A stretch of 64,000 nucleotides of DNA from Lachnospiraceae bacterium (GTDB taxonomy: Bacteria > Bacillota > Clostridia > Lachnospirales > Lachnospiraceae). The notes beneath the pieces were generated by a model. It made no database searches. It worked only from the letters and a program-made list of their open reading frames with translations, and was not told the DNA's origin. Location: contig JAILOV010000010.1 in NCBI GenBank assembly GCA_024690605.1, positions 1-64,000 of the forward strand, in the 5' to 3' direction. Made by a program: the position numbers and the translations under genes. Positions 1-8,198 of this stretch are shown piece after piece; the stretch's first letter is position 1, and the number at the start of each line of letters is the position of its first letter.

Positions 1-218
1 TCATGAAAGATACAGCGTATTCTGGTGCTTTCCGCATCCTGTTCAATCTCCGGATGCTCACCGGTATAGGCCAGGATCCCGTTAACGGTATTGATCGTCA
101 GAACGGAAAGTGCCGCACATACAATATCACTGCCCTTTTCCGCGAATCCGGAATGATCCTCTACCTCGAACCCGCGTGGATTTCCTTCGCCGTCAGCAAA
201 CAGCGTGACTTTCGTCAT
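1..218 (-). CDS. prp: Ribosomal-processing cysteine protease Prp (partial)
   Basis: The first 72 codons are present; the 3' end lies beyond the left edge. The start ATG (218-216) follows the rplU stop by one base. The product matches Prp, the protease that trims the N-terminal extension of ribosomal protein L27 in Firmicutes. Its dyad is visible as His22 (DHSG) and Cys34 (DIVCAALS), the spacing known for the family. Prp is normally encoded between rplU and rpmA, so rpmA is expected just outside the window. Its presence implies that L27 here carries a cleavable leader, which cannot be checked in this window. Confidence 0.93.
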   Translation of the reverse strand, partial: MTKVTLFADGEGNPRGFEVEDHSGFAEKGSDIVCAALSVLTINTVNGILAYTGEHPEIEQDAESTRIRCIFH

Positions 219-219
219 C

Positions 220-528
220 TTACAGGGAGATCTTGTCGATCTTTACGCGCGTGAACGGCTGTCTGTGACCGTTCTTTTTGCGATAACCGCTCTTCGGCTT
301 GTAGCGGAACACGATGACCTTTTTCTCCTTGCCCTGCTCGAGCACGGTACCGGTCACCTTGGCGCTCTTCACATCGCCTGCGACAGAGAGCTTGCCGTCA
401 TCACTGACTGCCAGCACTTCGTCAAAAGTGACGGATGCACCCTTCTCGGCGTCGAGCTTCTCGACCTTGACGATGTCGCCCTCGGAAACCTTGAGCTGCT
501 TTCCGCCGGATACAATGATCGCGTACAT
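220..528 (-). CDS. rplU: 50S ribosomal protein L21
   Basis: A 102-residue protein of normal L21 length that binds 23S rRNA in the large subunit. It begins MYAIIVSGGKQ and ends with the family signature KSGYRKKNGHRQPFT. The start at 528 was preferred over an upstream in-frame ATG at 597 because GGGGGAAG lies just before it and the extension is not L21-like. It is the first gene of an rplU-prp(-rpmA) operon, with a promoter at 679-651 and a structured leader. Confidence 0.97.
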   Translation of the reverse strand: MYAIIVSGGKQLKVSEGDIVKVEKLDAEKGASVTFDEVLAVSDDGKLSVAGDVKSAKVTGTVLEQGKEKKVIVFRYKPKSGYRKKNGHRQPFTRVKIDKISL

Positions 529-650
529 AGTATTCTTCCCCCTTTCTTCAGGACTCGCTGACTGCGGTGGACGATCCGGGAGCGCACGATGTGTCACGAA
601 CGCGCATCAGAAATCGCCGCTTCTACCTGCGTCAGGCGGCATACTTCGAT
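529..650 (-). promoter_or_regulatory. Structured 5' leader of rplU (L21-leader-like)
   Basis: About 115 bases separate the predicted transcription start from the rplU ATG. The leader RNA can form a two-part hairpin at 640-616 (GCCGC/GCGGC enclosing CTG/CAG), then a GCGC-rich element. Firmicute L21 operons often carry an autoregulatory L21 leader; position and folding fit, but I could not match a consensus, so the assignment is inference. Confidence 0.4.
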
Positions 651-679
651 AAAATAGCATATTCATCGGGGAAAGTCAA
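651..679 (-). promoter_or_regulatory. rplU promoter
   Basis: -35 TTGACT (679-674), 17-base spacer, -10 TATTTT (656-651) with an extended TG one base upstream. It reads towards rplU. Confidence 0.75.
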
Positions 680-710
680 GAGGTTTCTGCTCTATAAAGC
701 CGATAAACGC

Positions 711-1325
711 TCAATAAAGCCTGAGAACACCAAAGACCTTGCCGAGGATCGCACAGTTGTCAACGATGATCGGCTCCATGCTGTCGTTCTCGGGCTGCAG
801 CCTGATGTGGTCCTTTTCCTTATAGAAGGTCTTGACCGTGGCGGAATCATCGATCAGCGCGACGACCTGATCCCCGTTGTTGGCGGTGTTGCAGGCATGA
901 ACCAGCACCTTGTCGCCGTCAAAGATCCCGACATTGATCATGGATTCCCCCTTGACATTGAGGATGAACGACTCGCCGCGGGGAACAAAGGAAGCCGGCA
1001 GCGGGATGTAGCTGTCGATGTTCTCCTCCGCAAGGATCGGCTGTCCGGCGGCCACCTGGCCGATCACGGGAATGCTCGTGATCTCCGTTCGCACCATCTG
1101 GAAGCTGTCATCACAGATCTCGATCGCACGCGGCTTGGTCGGATCGCGGCGGATAAAGCCGTTCTTTTCCAGTGTTTCCAGATGGGAATGCACGCTCGAT
1201 GTGGATTTGAGATGGACGGCGTCGCAGATCTCGCGCACCGCCGGCGGATAGCCCCGTTTGAGGATCTCATCCTTGATGTAGGTCAGGATCTCCTGCTGTT
1301 TTTTGGATATTCTTCCGTTTGCCAT
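711..1325 (-). CDS. lexA: LexA SOS repressor
   Basis: A 204-residue LexA of standard length. Residues 1-70 form the winged helix-turn-helix that binds SOS boxes; residues 80-204 form the S24 self-cleavage domain. The Ala93-Gly94 scissile bond (VAAGQP), nucleophile Ser128 (KGESM) and general-base Lys165 (TVKTF) are all present, so it should be RecA-cleavable. It is divergent from the LysM-type gene at 1584, and the intergenic region holds promoters for both and three LexA-type boxes, so autoregulation is expected. Confidence 0.97.
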   Translation of the reverse strand: MANGRISKKQQEILTYIKDEILKRGYPPAVREICDAVHLKSTSSVHSHLETLEKNGFIRRDPTKPRAIEICDDSFQMVRTEITSIPVIGQVAAGQPILAEENIDSYIPLPASFVPRGESFILNVKGESMINVGIFDGDKVLVHACNTANNGDQVVALIDDSATVKTFYKEKDHIRLQPENDSMEPIIVDNCAILGKVFGVLRLY

Positions 1326-1409
1326 GATCGTCTCCTTTATTGTGGTTTCCGTATCGCAGGAAGCGTGTCGGTCCGCCGATCACCGCCTGCATGGCACCTG
1401 CTTAAAGAA

Positions 1410-1438
1410 AGCATAACACAGCATTTTGAAAAAAGCAA
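1410..1438 (-). promoter_or_regulatory. lexA promoter
   Basis: -35 TTGCTT (1438-1433), 17-base spacer, extended -10 TGTTATGCT with core TATGCT at 1415-1410. A perfect inverted repeat begins at the -35 edge, which places LexA next to polymerase. Confidence 0.65.
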
Positions 1439-1462
1439 ACATATTTTCTGAAAATATGTTCG
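1438..1462. promoter_or_regulatory. Inverted repeat and LexA-type box 1
   Basis: Bases 1438-1460 are a perfect 11-base inverted repeat around the single base 1449. Its right half overlaps TGAAAATATGTTCG (1449-1462), which matches the Firmicute SOS box CGAAC-N4-GTTCG except at two positions. It abuts the lexA -35. Confidence 0.55.
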
Positions 1463-1470
1463 ATTTTTAC

Positions 1471-1499
1471 TTGACAATCGAAAGTATGTTCGATAAAAT
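1471..1499 (+). promoter_or_regulatory. YneA-like gene promoter with LexA-type box 2
   Basis: -35 TTGACA (1471-1476), 17-base spacer, -10 TAAAAT (1494-1499). The spacer contains CGAAAGTATGTTCG (1479-1492), one mismatch from CGAAC-N4-GTTCG. Bound LexA would directly block this promoter. Confidence 0.8.
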
Positions 1500-1506
1500 A
1501 AAAAAC

Positions 1507-1520
1507 AGAACAGATGTTCG
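1507..1520. promoter_or_regulatory. LexA-type box 3
   Basis: AGAACAGATGTTCG contains a perfect GAAC-N4-GTTC palindrome (1508-1519). It lies just downstream of the predicted transcription start of the gene at 1584, in phase with boxes 1 and 2 at roughly 28-30 base intervals. Confidence 0.7.
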
Positions 1521-1583
1521 CCCGATGACATAACCGATAACAAACTGTCGTGCGGACAGGTTCCGGGAAAGTGAGGAAGCGTC

Positions 1584-2006
1584 ATGAGAAGAGAAAAACA
1601 TGCGGCAACGGGAACCATTCCCTATGAAGTGCGCATCCGCCGCAATCGCGCGCGCAGAAACAGAGAGCTGAAGCGTCATCTGACCGCGGGGATCCTGACA
1701 CTTACCGCCTTTCTGTTCGTCCTTGTTTTCGGACTGAACACAACCATGAGCGATGCCAGAGAAGCGGGCGAGGCCACTGTATACAAATACTATCGCAGCG
1801 TTGCGGTGCTCCCGCATGACACCGTTGAGGGATTCGCCGCAGCTGTCACGACCGGATGCACCGACACGGGCATGACCGACGCCGGCATCGATGTCTGCGC
1901 ACTCTCCGACGAGATCCGCTCGATCAATCATCTGACGGACGGCGAGGAGCCTCTCGCCGGCACCATGATGATCGTTCCCTATTTCTCAACGGAGTTTTCC
2001 GACTGA
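1584..2006 (+). CDS. YneA-like SOS cell-division inhibitor, LysM-type
   Basis: A 140-residue protein with a basic N-terminus, one membrane helix at about 34-53 and an extracellular LysM-like region at about 67-134 ending in GTMMIVPYF. This is the architecture of YneA, the SOS-induced division suppressor encoded beside lexA in Bacilli. Sequence similarity is loose, so the name rests on architecture, location and the LexA-controlled promoter. The start has GAGGAAG upstream. In the family, the LysM-bearing protein halts septation during DNA damage. Confidence 0.75.
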   Translation: MRREKHAATGTIPYEVRIRRNRARRNRELKRHLTAGILTLTAFLFVLVFGLNTTMSDAREAGEATVYKYYRSVAVLPHDTVEGFAAAVTTGCTDTGMTDAGIDVCALSDEIRSINHLTDGEEPLAGTMMIVPYFSTEFSD

Positions 2007-2051
2007 GGATCGTCAGGAAGCTTTCTCAAGCGTGACAGGCATCCCGGATCT

Positions 2052-3032
2052 CTATCTGAGAACGGAAAGCAGATGGGCAAAGTATTCCGGGAGCGGCGCT
2101 TCGGTATCGATACACGCCTTTGTCACCGGATGGACAAAACGCAGTGTTTTCGCATGAAGACACTGACCGTTCAGTTTGAAGCGGCATTTCCTGTCTCCGC
2201 CGTAGACCGGATCCCCGAGAACGGGATGCCCGATCGAAGCCATATGCACGCGGATCTGATGCGTGCGTCCTGTCTCGAGGCGGCACGTCACATAACTCAC
2301 ATTGTCGCCCGGAAACCATTCCTGCACCTGATAATGCGTGACAGCATTCTTCCCCGTGTCGGCGCCTTCCCCGACGACAGCCATCTTTTTCCGGTCCGTT
2401 CTGCTCCTGCCGATCGGTTTATCAATGGTTCCCTGCATCTCAGGCAGTCTGCCGATCACCAGCGCGTGATAGATCCTGGTCAGGCTGTGTTCCGCGAGCT
2501 GCGCGGCGATCCCCCGGTGCGATGTGTCATTTTTGCAGATGATGAGGGAACCGGTGGTGTCCCGGTCGATCCGGTGCACGATCCCCGGCCGCAGCACCCC
2601 GCCGATCCCGGAAAGGGAATCGCCACAGTGATACAGGACCGCATTGACAAGCGTTCCCTCCGTGTGTCCGGGTGCCGGATGCACGACCATGCCTTTGGGT
2701 TTGTTGACGACGAGAAGATCATTGTCTTCATAGAGGATATCGAGCGGGATGTTTTCCGGCTGCACATCCAGCGGCACATCCGGCGGCACGGTAAGGCTGA
2801 TCACGTCCTCCTCCCGAACAGCATAACTCGGCTTTCTTGACCTTCCGGAAGCTGCTTCACGGCCGTTATCCGTCTCCGCATCCGCTCCGTCCGATACGGT
2901 TACTGCCCCTTCATCGATGAGTTTTCTGATGCCGGTGCGGGATCTGTCCGGGAAAAGCCCGGCGAGAAACACATCCAGGCGCTCTCCCGCCTGCTCCTCG
3001 CCGACAACAAACCGGTAACTGGTACCGTTCAT
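2052..3032 (-). CDS. rluD: RluD-family 23S rRNA pseudouridine synthase
   Basis: A 326-residue RluA/RluD-type enzyme. The N-terminal S4 RNA-binding domain (about 14-82) carries a polar insert at about 50-67. The catalytic domain has the HRIDRDTTG motif (153-161) with catalytic Asp156, and the later GRTHQIRVH motif. It likely isomerises uridines of 23S rRNA helix 69, though the exact target is inferred from family and synteny with lspA. Its ATG overlaps the lspA stop by 4 bases, and it is the last gene of the sepF-aroB-lspA-rluD unit. Confidence 0.92.
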   Translation of the reverse strand: MNGTSYRFVVGEEQAGERLDVFLAGLFPDRSRTGIRKLIDEGAVTVSDGADAETDNGREAASGRSRKPSYAVREEDVISLTVPPDVPLDVQPENIPLDILYEDNDLLVVNKPKGMVVHPAPGHTEGTLVNAVLYHCGDSLSGIGGVLRPGIVHRIDRDTTGSLIICKNDTSHRGIAAQLAEHSLTRIYHALVIGRLPEMQGTIDKPIGRSRTDRKKMAVVGEGADTGKNAVTHYQVQEWFPGDNVSYVTCRLETGRTHQIRVHMASIGHPVLGDPVYGGDRKCRFKLNGQCLHAKTLRFVHPVTKACIDTEAPLPEYFAHLLSVLR

Positions 3033-3568
3033 TTTACTTCCCGGTATTTTTTCTGGAGACGGAAGCTTAAGAAGGCAAAATCCTTTTCCTTGTAGAAAAA
3101 CAGGAACAGGAAAACCAGAACAAAGGTAGAGACCGTTACATAGATATCCGCCACATTAAAGATCGGAAAATGGATGATGACGAAGGAAATGAAATCCACC
3201 ACATAGTCGGTCGTCATGCGGTCGATCATGTTGCCGACAGCACCCGCGGCAAGCAGGACCAGCAGGATATGGAGGATATTGTACTTCTTATCGTCCGGCA
3301 GGACGATGAGCACATAGGCGATGATGAACAGGATGAGCGCGGCGATCAAGACCAGAAAGACCTTCTGATCCTGCAGGATCCCAAAGGCTGCCCCGTGGTT
3401 CTCCAGATAATTGAGTTCCAGCACGCCGCGGATCAGCGGAATGGCGGGTTCCTCTCTGAGATGACGGATCGCCAGGATCTTGGCCACGCGATCGAGCGCG
3501 ATCAGGATCAGGCACAGAGCCGCATCAACAATAAGAAAGATTTTCTTTTTCGGTGTCAGTTTCATCAT
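3029..3568 (-). CDS. lspA: Lipoprotein signal peptidase II
   Basis: A 179-residue integral membrane aspartic protease with four predicted helices, which removes signal peptides from lipoproteins after diacylglyceryl transfer. The family motifs are GNMIDR (112-117), the catalytic Asp125 in VVDF, and catalytic Asp141 in FNVAD. The start may be either of two adjacent Met codons. It overlaps aroB and rluD by 4 bases each, so translation is probably coupled. One likely client is the lipoprotein carboxypeptidase at 7239-8198. Confidence 0.95.
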   Translation of the reverse strand: MMKLTPKKKIFLIVDAALCLILIALDRVAKILAIRHLREEPAIPLIRGVLELNYLENHGAAFGILQDQKVFLVLIAALILFIIAYVLIVLPDDKKYNILHILLVLLAAGAVGNMIDRMTTDYVVDFISFVIIHFPIFNVADIYVTVSTFVLVFLFLFFYKEKDFAFLSFRLQKKYREVK

Positions 3569-4650
3569 CGCAGTGTTTCCAGTCCGTAACGCAGCAGGTC
3601 ATCGGAGATTTCTCCCCGTACCGCATTTCCGATCGAATCGAGAAAAACAAATCGCACATGCCCGCCGTCGGCCTTTTTATCCGATCGGACGAGCTTCAGT
3701 ATCGCAGGCACATCCTCCTCGGTGTGTGCAAAGCGGACAGGCAGACGGAAGCTTTCCAGCGCACTTTCGATCCGTTCGCCGTCCCGGGCGGCAAGAAGAC
3801 CCGCCCGGACCGACACGGCCGCCGCCGCATGCATCCCGAGCGATACGCATTCTCCGTGAAAGAGTTGAAAATCCCTGTATTTCTCGATCGCGTGACCGAT
3901 CGTGTGTCCGAAATTCAGGATCGCGCGGATCCCCTGTTCCCTGGGATCCTCTTCCACCACCGCACGCTTGATCTCACAGCTTCTTCTGATCACGGGAACC
4001 ATCACATCAATGTCACGGTCAAGGATTTCCTGCCGGTGTTCCACGAGATGATCGAAATAGGTCCCGTCGCAGATCATGCCGTATTTGATCACCTCGGCAA
4101 ATCCCGCGATATACTGCCTTTCCGAAAGAGTCTTCAGAACAGACAGGTTCATCCAGACGAGGGCCGGCATGTAAAACGCCCCGATCATGTTCTTGAAGCC
4201 TCTGAAATCCACACCGGTCTTGCCGCCGATGCTGGAATCACACTGGGAAAGCAGCGTGGTCGGGATCTGGATAAAGGAGATGCCGCGCAGAAAACTTGCG
4301 GCAGCAAATCCCGTGATATCGCCGGTCACCCCGCCGCCCAGGGCGATCAGCAGATCATGGCGATCAAAGTGCTCTTCGATCAGGAACGCATAGATATCTT
4401 CCAGGGTCTTGAGCTGCTTGTTCTCCTCCCCCGCCGGAAACGTGAAGACGACATGTCTGCCCGGAAGCCGGTCCAGTTCGCGGATCACCGCATCGGCATA
4501 GAGCGGGCCGACGGTGCTCTCCGTGATCACCGCGATCCGTCTTTCGCGAAATCCGAGAGAAGAAACAGAATCGGCAAGTCCGTCGAAACCGTCCGTGAAA
4601 ACGATATCATAGCAGGGCTTGCCGTCAAAATTTACCGTCAGTTTTTCCAT
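3565..4650 (-). CDS. aroB: 3-dehydroquinate synthase
   Basis: A 361-residue AroB, the NAD- and metal-dependent enzyme that cyclises DAHP to 3-dehydroquinate in the shikimate pathway. The cofactor loop ALGGGVTGDITGF and the metal-binding FAEVIKYG and NFGHTIGHA motifs are present, and the length is normal. Lying between sepF and lspA, it is cotranscribed with division and envelope genes rather than other aro genes. Confidence 0.96.
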   Translation of the reverse strand: MEKLTVNFDGKPCYDIVFTDGFDGLADSVSSLGFRERRIAVITESTVGPLYADAVIRELDRLPGRHVVFTFPAGEENKQLKTLEDIYAFLIEEHFDRHDLLIALGGGVTGDITGFAAASFLRGISFIQIPTTLLSQCDSSIGGKTGVDFRGFKNMIGAFYMPALVWMNLSVLKTLSERQYIAGFAEVIKYGMICDGTYFDHLVEHRQEILDRDIDVMVPVIRRSCEIKRAVVEEDPREQGIRAILNFGHTIGHAIEKYRDFQLFHGECVSLGMHAAAAVSVRAGLLAARDGERIESALESFRLPVRFAHTEEDVPAILKLVRSDKKADGGHVRFVFLDSIGNAVRGEISDDLLRYGLETLR

Positions 4651-4657
4651 TCAGGGA

Positions 4658-5191
4658 TCAGTCAAACCGCTGCGGGCCGCCCTGACTCATCGTGCCCGAC
4701 AAAAGCTCCTGGAAATCACCGGAGATGTCCACGCTGGCGGGCGTGATGATAAAGATATAGCGCGAGATCTTCTGCAGATTGCCGGAAACCGCATAGGTGG
4801 AGCCGGAAGTAAAATCAATGATCCGCTGGGCGATATCCACATCAAGCCCCTCGAGGTTCAGCACCACAACGCGATTGGCAAGTAATGTCTCGGTGACCTC
4901 CCGAGCCTCCTCCACGGAGGTGGGTTTGATCACGCACACCTCGCCGCCGGTGCTCACTGTTTTTTTGGAACTGCGGGAAACCGTGGATCTGACTGCCGTT
5001 TTCTTCGGCTTCGGCTCAGGCTCGGGATAGTCCATGTCGTCCTTTGCGGAAGCTGTCTTGCGAAACGGCTCGATATTGCTGCCCGCTCCGTCATAATATG
5101 CGTCATCCTCGTCATAGTACTGATCGTCGTCATCCTCGTTCATGTGAAGTTTGCCCACGATCAGATCGATGACTCCCTTTTTTCCGCTCAT
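4658..5191 (-). CDS. sepF: Cell division protein SepF
   Basis: A 177-residue SepF that tethers FtsZ filaments to the membrane. It shows an N-terminal membrane-targeting amphipathic helix (MSGKKGVIDLIVGKL), a very acidic linker (18-36), and the SepF core (about 85-155) with VVVLNLEGLD and GSTYAVSG. The start at 5191 follows GGGAGAAGGACGG; a longer frame to 5269 overlaps the promoter and is rejected. It heads the sepF-aroB-lspA-rluD operon. Confidence 0.95.
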   Translation of the reverse strand: MSGKKGVIDLIVGKLHMNEDDDDQYYDEDDAYYDGAGSNIEPFRKTASAKDDMDYPEPEPKPKKTAVRSTVSRSSKKTVSTGGEVCVIKPTSVEEAREVTETLLANRVVVLNLEGLDVDIAQRIIDFTSGSTYAVSGNLQKISRYIFIITPASVDISGDFQELLSGTMSQGGPQRFD

Positions 5192-5233
5192 ATCCGTCCT
5201 TCTCCCCTGTACAGATTTCATGTACAACACGTT

Positions 5234-5262
5234 ATTATCCGATAAATCGCGCAGACTGTCAA
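5234..5262 (-). promoter_or_regulatory. sepF operon promoter
   Basis: -35 TTGACA (5262-5257), 17-base spacer, -10 GATAAT (5239-5234). The -35 begins directly after the stop codon of the upstream HlyD-like gene. Confidence 0.8.
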
Positions 5263-5265
5263 GTA

Positions 5266-6663
5266 TCACTCATAAATGAGTTCGTTTTCCGTCACGGTCT
5301 CCGTATCGAGCACGATGAAATCATAAACATTGAGACCGTAGGCCGTGTTCGGCTCCACGATCGCATATTCGTCATTCTGGTAAAGAATGCGGATCCTTCG
5401 GAAATCGGCATAGCCCTTGTTGATGTTGTAGACACCGATCATTGATTCCTGTCTTGATACCGTGAACACCAGCGTCGATTCCGGCTTCACGATGCGGTCT
5501 CCCGTCCGGAGTGCCGACTGATCAAGATAGACATCGGTCTGTGTCTCATTGTAGACCTGCGTCTCCACAAATTCCGTGGATTCCGTGCCGTCCTCGAGAT
5601 AGACCTGACGCAGCACGCCGGTTTTTCCTCCGCTGGAGGTCAGATAGGCCGTCGGCACCAGGAAGAAGCTCTTTTCCACGATCGCCGAATTGGGGATCTT
5701 CAGGCCCTTGTCATCATTGATGATCAGCTCCACATTGAGATAACGGTCCGTACAGAAGGTGGACATCGAGTTGTTAAAAGTCAGCTGGATAAAGGCATTT
5801 CCCTTCTCGTCCACATTACTCTCCACCCGTCCCCAGCACTCATCCTGGTTCTTGAGGAATCGCACCTTGATATATTCCATCTCAACCAGTTCTTCCGCGC
5901 GTTCCTTGCTTTCCACGGGGATCACGATCGACCAGTCCTCCGAGGTGACCAGCTTATAGACCGGATCGCCGGCAGCGACCAGCGTGTTGCCGACCAGCTG
6001 ATTCTTGACATAGGTACTGCTGTCAAGGAGGTCCGCCCGGACCTGGTCAAAGGTCAGATCCTCAAAGCCGTCCGTGGAATAGACCACAATGCCGGTATCC
6101 GCCGCATTGCGATAGGTGATCGAACTGAGCGTCTCCCCGGAATTGAGGGACTGGATGTTCATCAGGATGTTGTTATTGGAAAGCTTCTGAACGGTACCGT
6201 CCAGTCCCAGCTTGAAATCATAGACCGAACGGAAATGGGACGGCGTAAAGGTCTCGGAATAGTTCACGATCTGCGTCCGCAGCTCCCGAAGATTCTCGGC
6301 CGTCAGGTGCAGCGTGTCCGCACCCTCCGCGTTGAGATAGTCGATGAGCCGGCCTGAGGAATCGATCGTGTAGACAAGGCTGCCGACAGCGACACGACGG
6401 CCCTCCGTGGCAAAATAATTGACATAACCGGCACTGTCACTGTTAAAGACCTTTTCTTTGCGCAAGACGATCCCCTCATAGATGTTATCGGAAGAAAGCG
6501 CGCCCTCCTTGACCTCATAGCCGATGACGTGCTTTCTGTTCATGTAGTTCACGATGCTGATCATCAGATAGATCAGGATGACCGCAAAGATGATCATGCC
6601 GATATTCAGATGGATCCCGCGCGGATACTTTGTGATCTTGCCGCGCCCTTTCTGATTGGCCAT
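5266..6663 (-). CDS. HlyD-like membrane-anchored protein
   Basis: A 465-residue protein with a short basic N-terminus, one transmembrane helix (about 20-42) and a large extracytoplasmic part. Residues about 62-105 resemble the barrel-sandwich (lipoyl-like) hybrid domain of HlyD/MFP adaptors, and the C-terminal half is beta-rich. Comparable proteins are found beside sepF in Lachnospiraceae. No transporter gene adjoins it, so a role in efflux is not supported; a wall- or division-related role is suggested only by neighbourhood. Confidence 0.7.
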   Translation of the reverse strand: MANQKGRGKITKYPRGIHLNIGMIIFAVILIYLMISIVNYMNRKHVIGYEVKEGALSSDNIYEGIVLRKEKVFNSDSAGYVNYFATEGRRVAVGSLVYTIDSSGRLIDYLNAEGADTLHLTAENLRELRTQIVNYSETFTPSHFRSVYDFKLGLDGTVQKLSNNNILMNIQSLNSGETLSSITYRNAADTGIVVYSTDGFEDLTFDQVRADLLDSSTYVKNQLVGNTLVAAGDPVYKLVTSEDWSIVIPVESKERAEELVEMEYIKVRFLKNQDECWGRVESNVDEKGNAFIQLTFNNSMSTFCTDRYLNVELIINDDKGLKIPNSAIVEKSFFLVPTAYLTSSGGKTGVLRQVYLEDGTESTEFVETQVYNETQTDVYLDQSALRTGDRIVKPESTLVFTVSRQESMIGVYNINKGYADFRRIRILYQNDEYAIVEPNTAYGLNVYDFIVLDTETVTENELIYE

Positions 6664-6700
6664 AACTACGTCCTAAGTTCCGTGAAGATCACCGGATAAT

Positions 6701-6730
6701 GGAAAAAGCCGCGACAGCTGCCGCGGCTTT
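6701..6730 (-). terminator. Rho-independent terminator after the P-loop gene
   Basis: A 9-base perfect stem (6730-6722 with 6713-6705, AAAGCCGCG/CGCGGCTTT), 8-base loop, then a run of five T on the minus strand. It ends transcription of the gene at 6745-7164. Confidence 0.85.
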
Positions 6731-6744
6731 CGTTTCCTGTTCTC

Positions 6745-7164
6745 TTACAGAGCGATGATCACGCTGCTCTTTAAGTTATCCGGCAGATCCTGCTTGTCCG
6801 TGGAGACCGAGAGGATCATGTCCACCTTGTATTTATCCGAGAGTTCCTCCAGCTTGGATACCGTTGCCGAGATGTCCTGATCTTCCAGATTGGCGATGTT
6901 GCGGAAGCTGTCGAAATACATCTGCTGCAGATCGTGATCCTGCGAGATGATCCCCGCCACAAAACCGACAAAGGCGTCGGCCGATTCGATATTGTAGTCA
7001 GGCACGACGATCAGGCGGATCTTGTTGTTGAGCTCGTACATATGCTTAGCTGATTTGTCAAGGAAAACAATGTTGCCGAGGATGTTCTTTACTTCCTCAT
7101 TGACCTTTTCCAGAAGACACTTGGTCTTGCCCTTGCCTTTCTTGCCGACGATCAGTTGTACCAT
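6745..7164 (-). CDS. Small conserved P-loop protein, function unknown
   Basis: A 139-residue soluble protein. It opens with a clean Walker A motif GKKGKGKT (7-14). An obvious Walker B is not visible, and there is no membrane segment. I do not recognise a characterised homologue; annotations I know for similar clostridial proteins are non-specific. It sits alone between its own promoter (7230-7202) and a strong terminator (6730-6701), so it is expressed as a single-gene unit. It has GGAGGTAGGAG just before the start. Confidence 0.7.
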   Translation of the reverse strand: MVQLIVGKKGKGKTKCLLEKVNEEVKNILGNIVFLDKSAKHMYELNNKIRLIVVPDYNIESADAFVGFVAGIISQDHDLQQMYFDSFRNIANLEDQDISATVSKLEELSDKYKVDMILSVSTDKQDLPDNLKSSVIIAL

Positions 7165-7201
7165 CTCCTACCTCCTCATGTGTGATAAAGAACTTAAAAA
7201 G

Positions 7202-7230
7202 ATTATAGCCTATGAAGTCAAAAAACACAA
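7202..7230 (-). promoter_or_regulatory. Promoter of the P-loop gene
   Basis: -35 TTGTGT (7230-7225), 17-base spacer, consensus -10 TATAAT (7207-7202), about 40 bases upstream of the start. Confidence 0.65.
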
Positions 7231-7238
7231 CCAGAAAA

Positions 7239-8198
7239 TCATCCCAGATTTTTCATCAGGAGCGTCATCTCCTTTTCCAGCGTTTCCGCATCCGGCGTGC
7301 GCATGACGACAGAAACATACTCCGTTCCCGCCGCATCCTTGAGGTAGAGGATCAGGCAGTGTCCAGCCGCTGCGGTCGTGCCGCTCTTGCCGCCGATGAC
7401 GGTCACGCCCTCTGGCACCCGGAAGTCACCGGAGAGATAACCGACGGTGGAACCGATATCGACCGGGATCTCCGTGCCGTCCGCCGTCCGGTAAGAGGAG
7501 GAATACTGCGCCGTGTCGATGATATCCCGAAACTCCCGGTACTGCATGGCCTCATAGAAGATCAGATACAGATCATAGGTCGTCACATAATGCATATCGT
7601 CGGTGAGACCGTGCGGATTGGTGAAATGACAGCCGGTGGCTCCCAGAGACTGGGCGCGGTCGTTCATCATCTGCGTGAAGCGGTCGACACTCCCGGCGAT
7701 GCTCTCGGCGATCAGATTGGCCACATCATTGGCGGAATAGATCAGGAGGATGTGCAGCGCCTGATCGAGCGTCATCCGGTCGCCCTCCTTGAGGCCGATC
7801 TTCTGCGCCCCCTTCTCGGTGATGCCGACATTGGGGCCGGCGACGATGGTCTTGGTGAGATCCCCGTTCTCCAGTGCGACCAGAGCGGTCATGACCTTGG
7901 TCAGACTGGCGGGATTGATCCGCTCATAGACATTCTTCGCATAGACCGTCTCCGCGTGCGTTACATCGAAAAGTCCCGCACAGGTGCGGTCCGAAAGTTC
8001 CACGCCGTCAAGCTGCTGATCTCCCGGCGTGACGCACAGATCGGAAGCATAGAAATCCGCTCTGCCCGTTGACGAGGAGATCTCCGAAGTCTGCGGGGTG
8101 TAGGGAGCCGCAAGTGCCTCACCGCAGCCGGTGAGGAGAAGGGGAAGGATCAGAAGAAGCGCTAATCTATTTGTACATCTCTCTCCAGTCAAGGTCAC
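7239..8198 (-). CDS. D-alanyl-D-alanine carboxypeptidase, lipoprotein
   Basis: A 319-residue S11-family DD-carboxypeptidase that trims the terminal D-Ala of peptidoglycan stem peptides. A lipobox (LLTGC, lipidated Cys25) anchors it to the outer membrane face. The three active-site motifs are SLTK (98-101), SAN (155-157) and KSG (271-273, the usual KTG). No ATG start fits: the frame opens with GTG (8198), while TTG at 8192 has a better spaced AGAGG. It overlaps the end of mgsA by about 30 bases and is the last gene of the mre/rod unit. Confidence 0.9.
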   Translation of the reverse strand: MTLTGERCTNRLALLLILPLLLTGCGEALAAPYTPQTSEISSSTGRADFYASDLCVTPGDQQLDGVELSDRTCAGLFDVTHAETVYAKNVYERINPASLTKVMTALVALENGDLTKTIVAGPNVGITEKGAQKIGLKEGDRMTLDQALHILLIYSANDVANLIAESIAGSVDRFTQMMNDRAQSLGATGCHFTNPHGLTDDMHYVTTYDLYLIFYEAMQYREFRDIIDTAQYSSSYRTADGTEIPVDIGSTVGYLSGDFRVPEGVTVIGGKSGTTAAAGHCLILYLKDAAGTEYVSVVMRTPDAETLEKEMTLLMKNLG

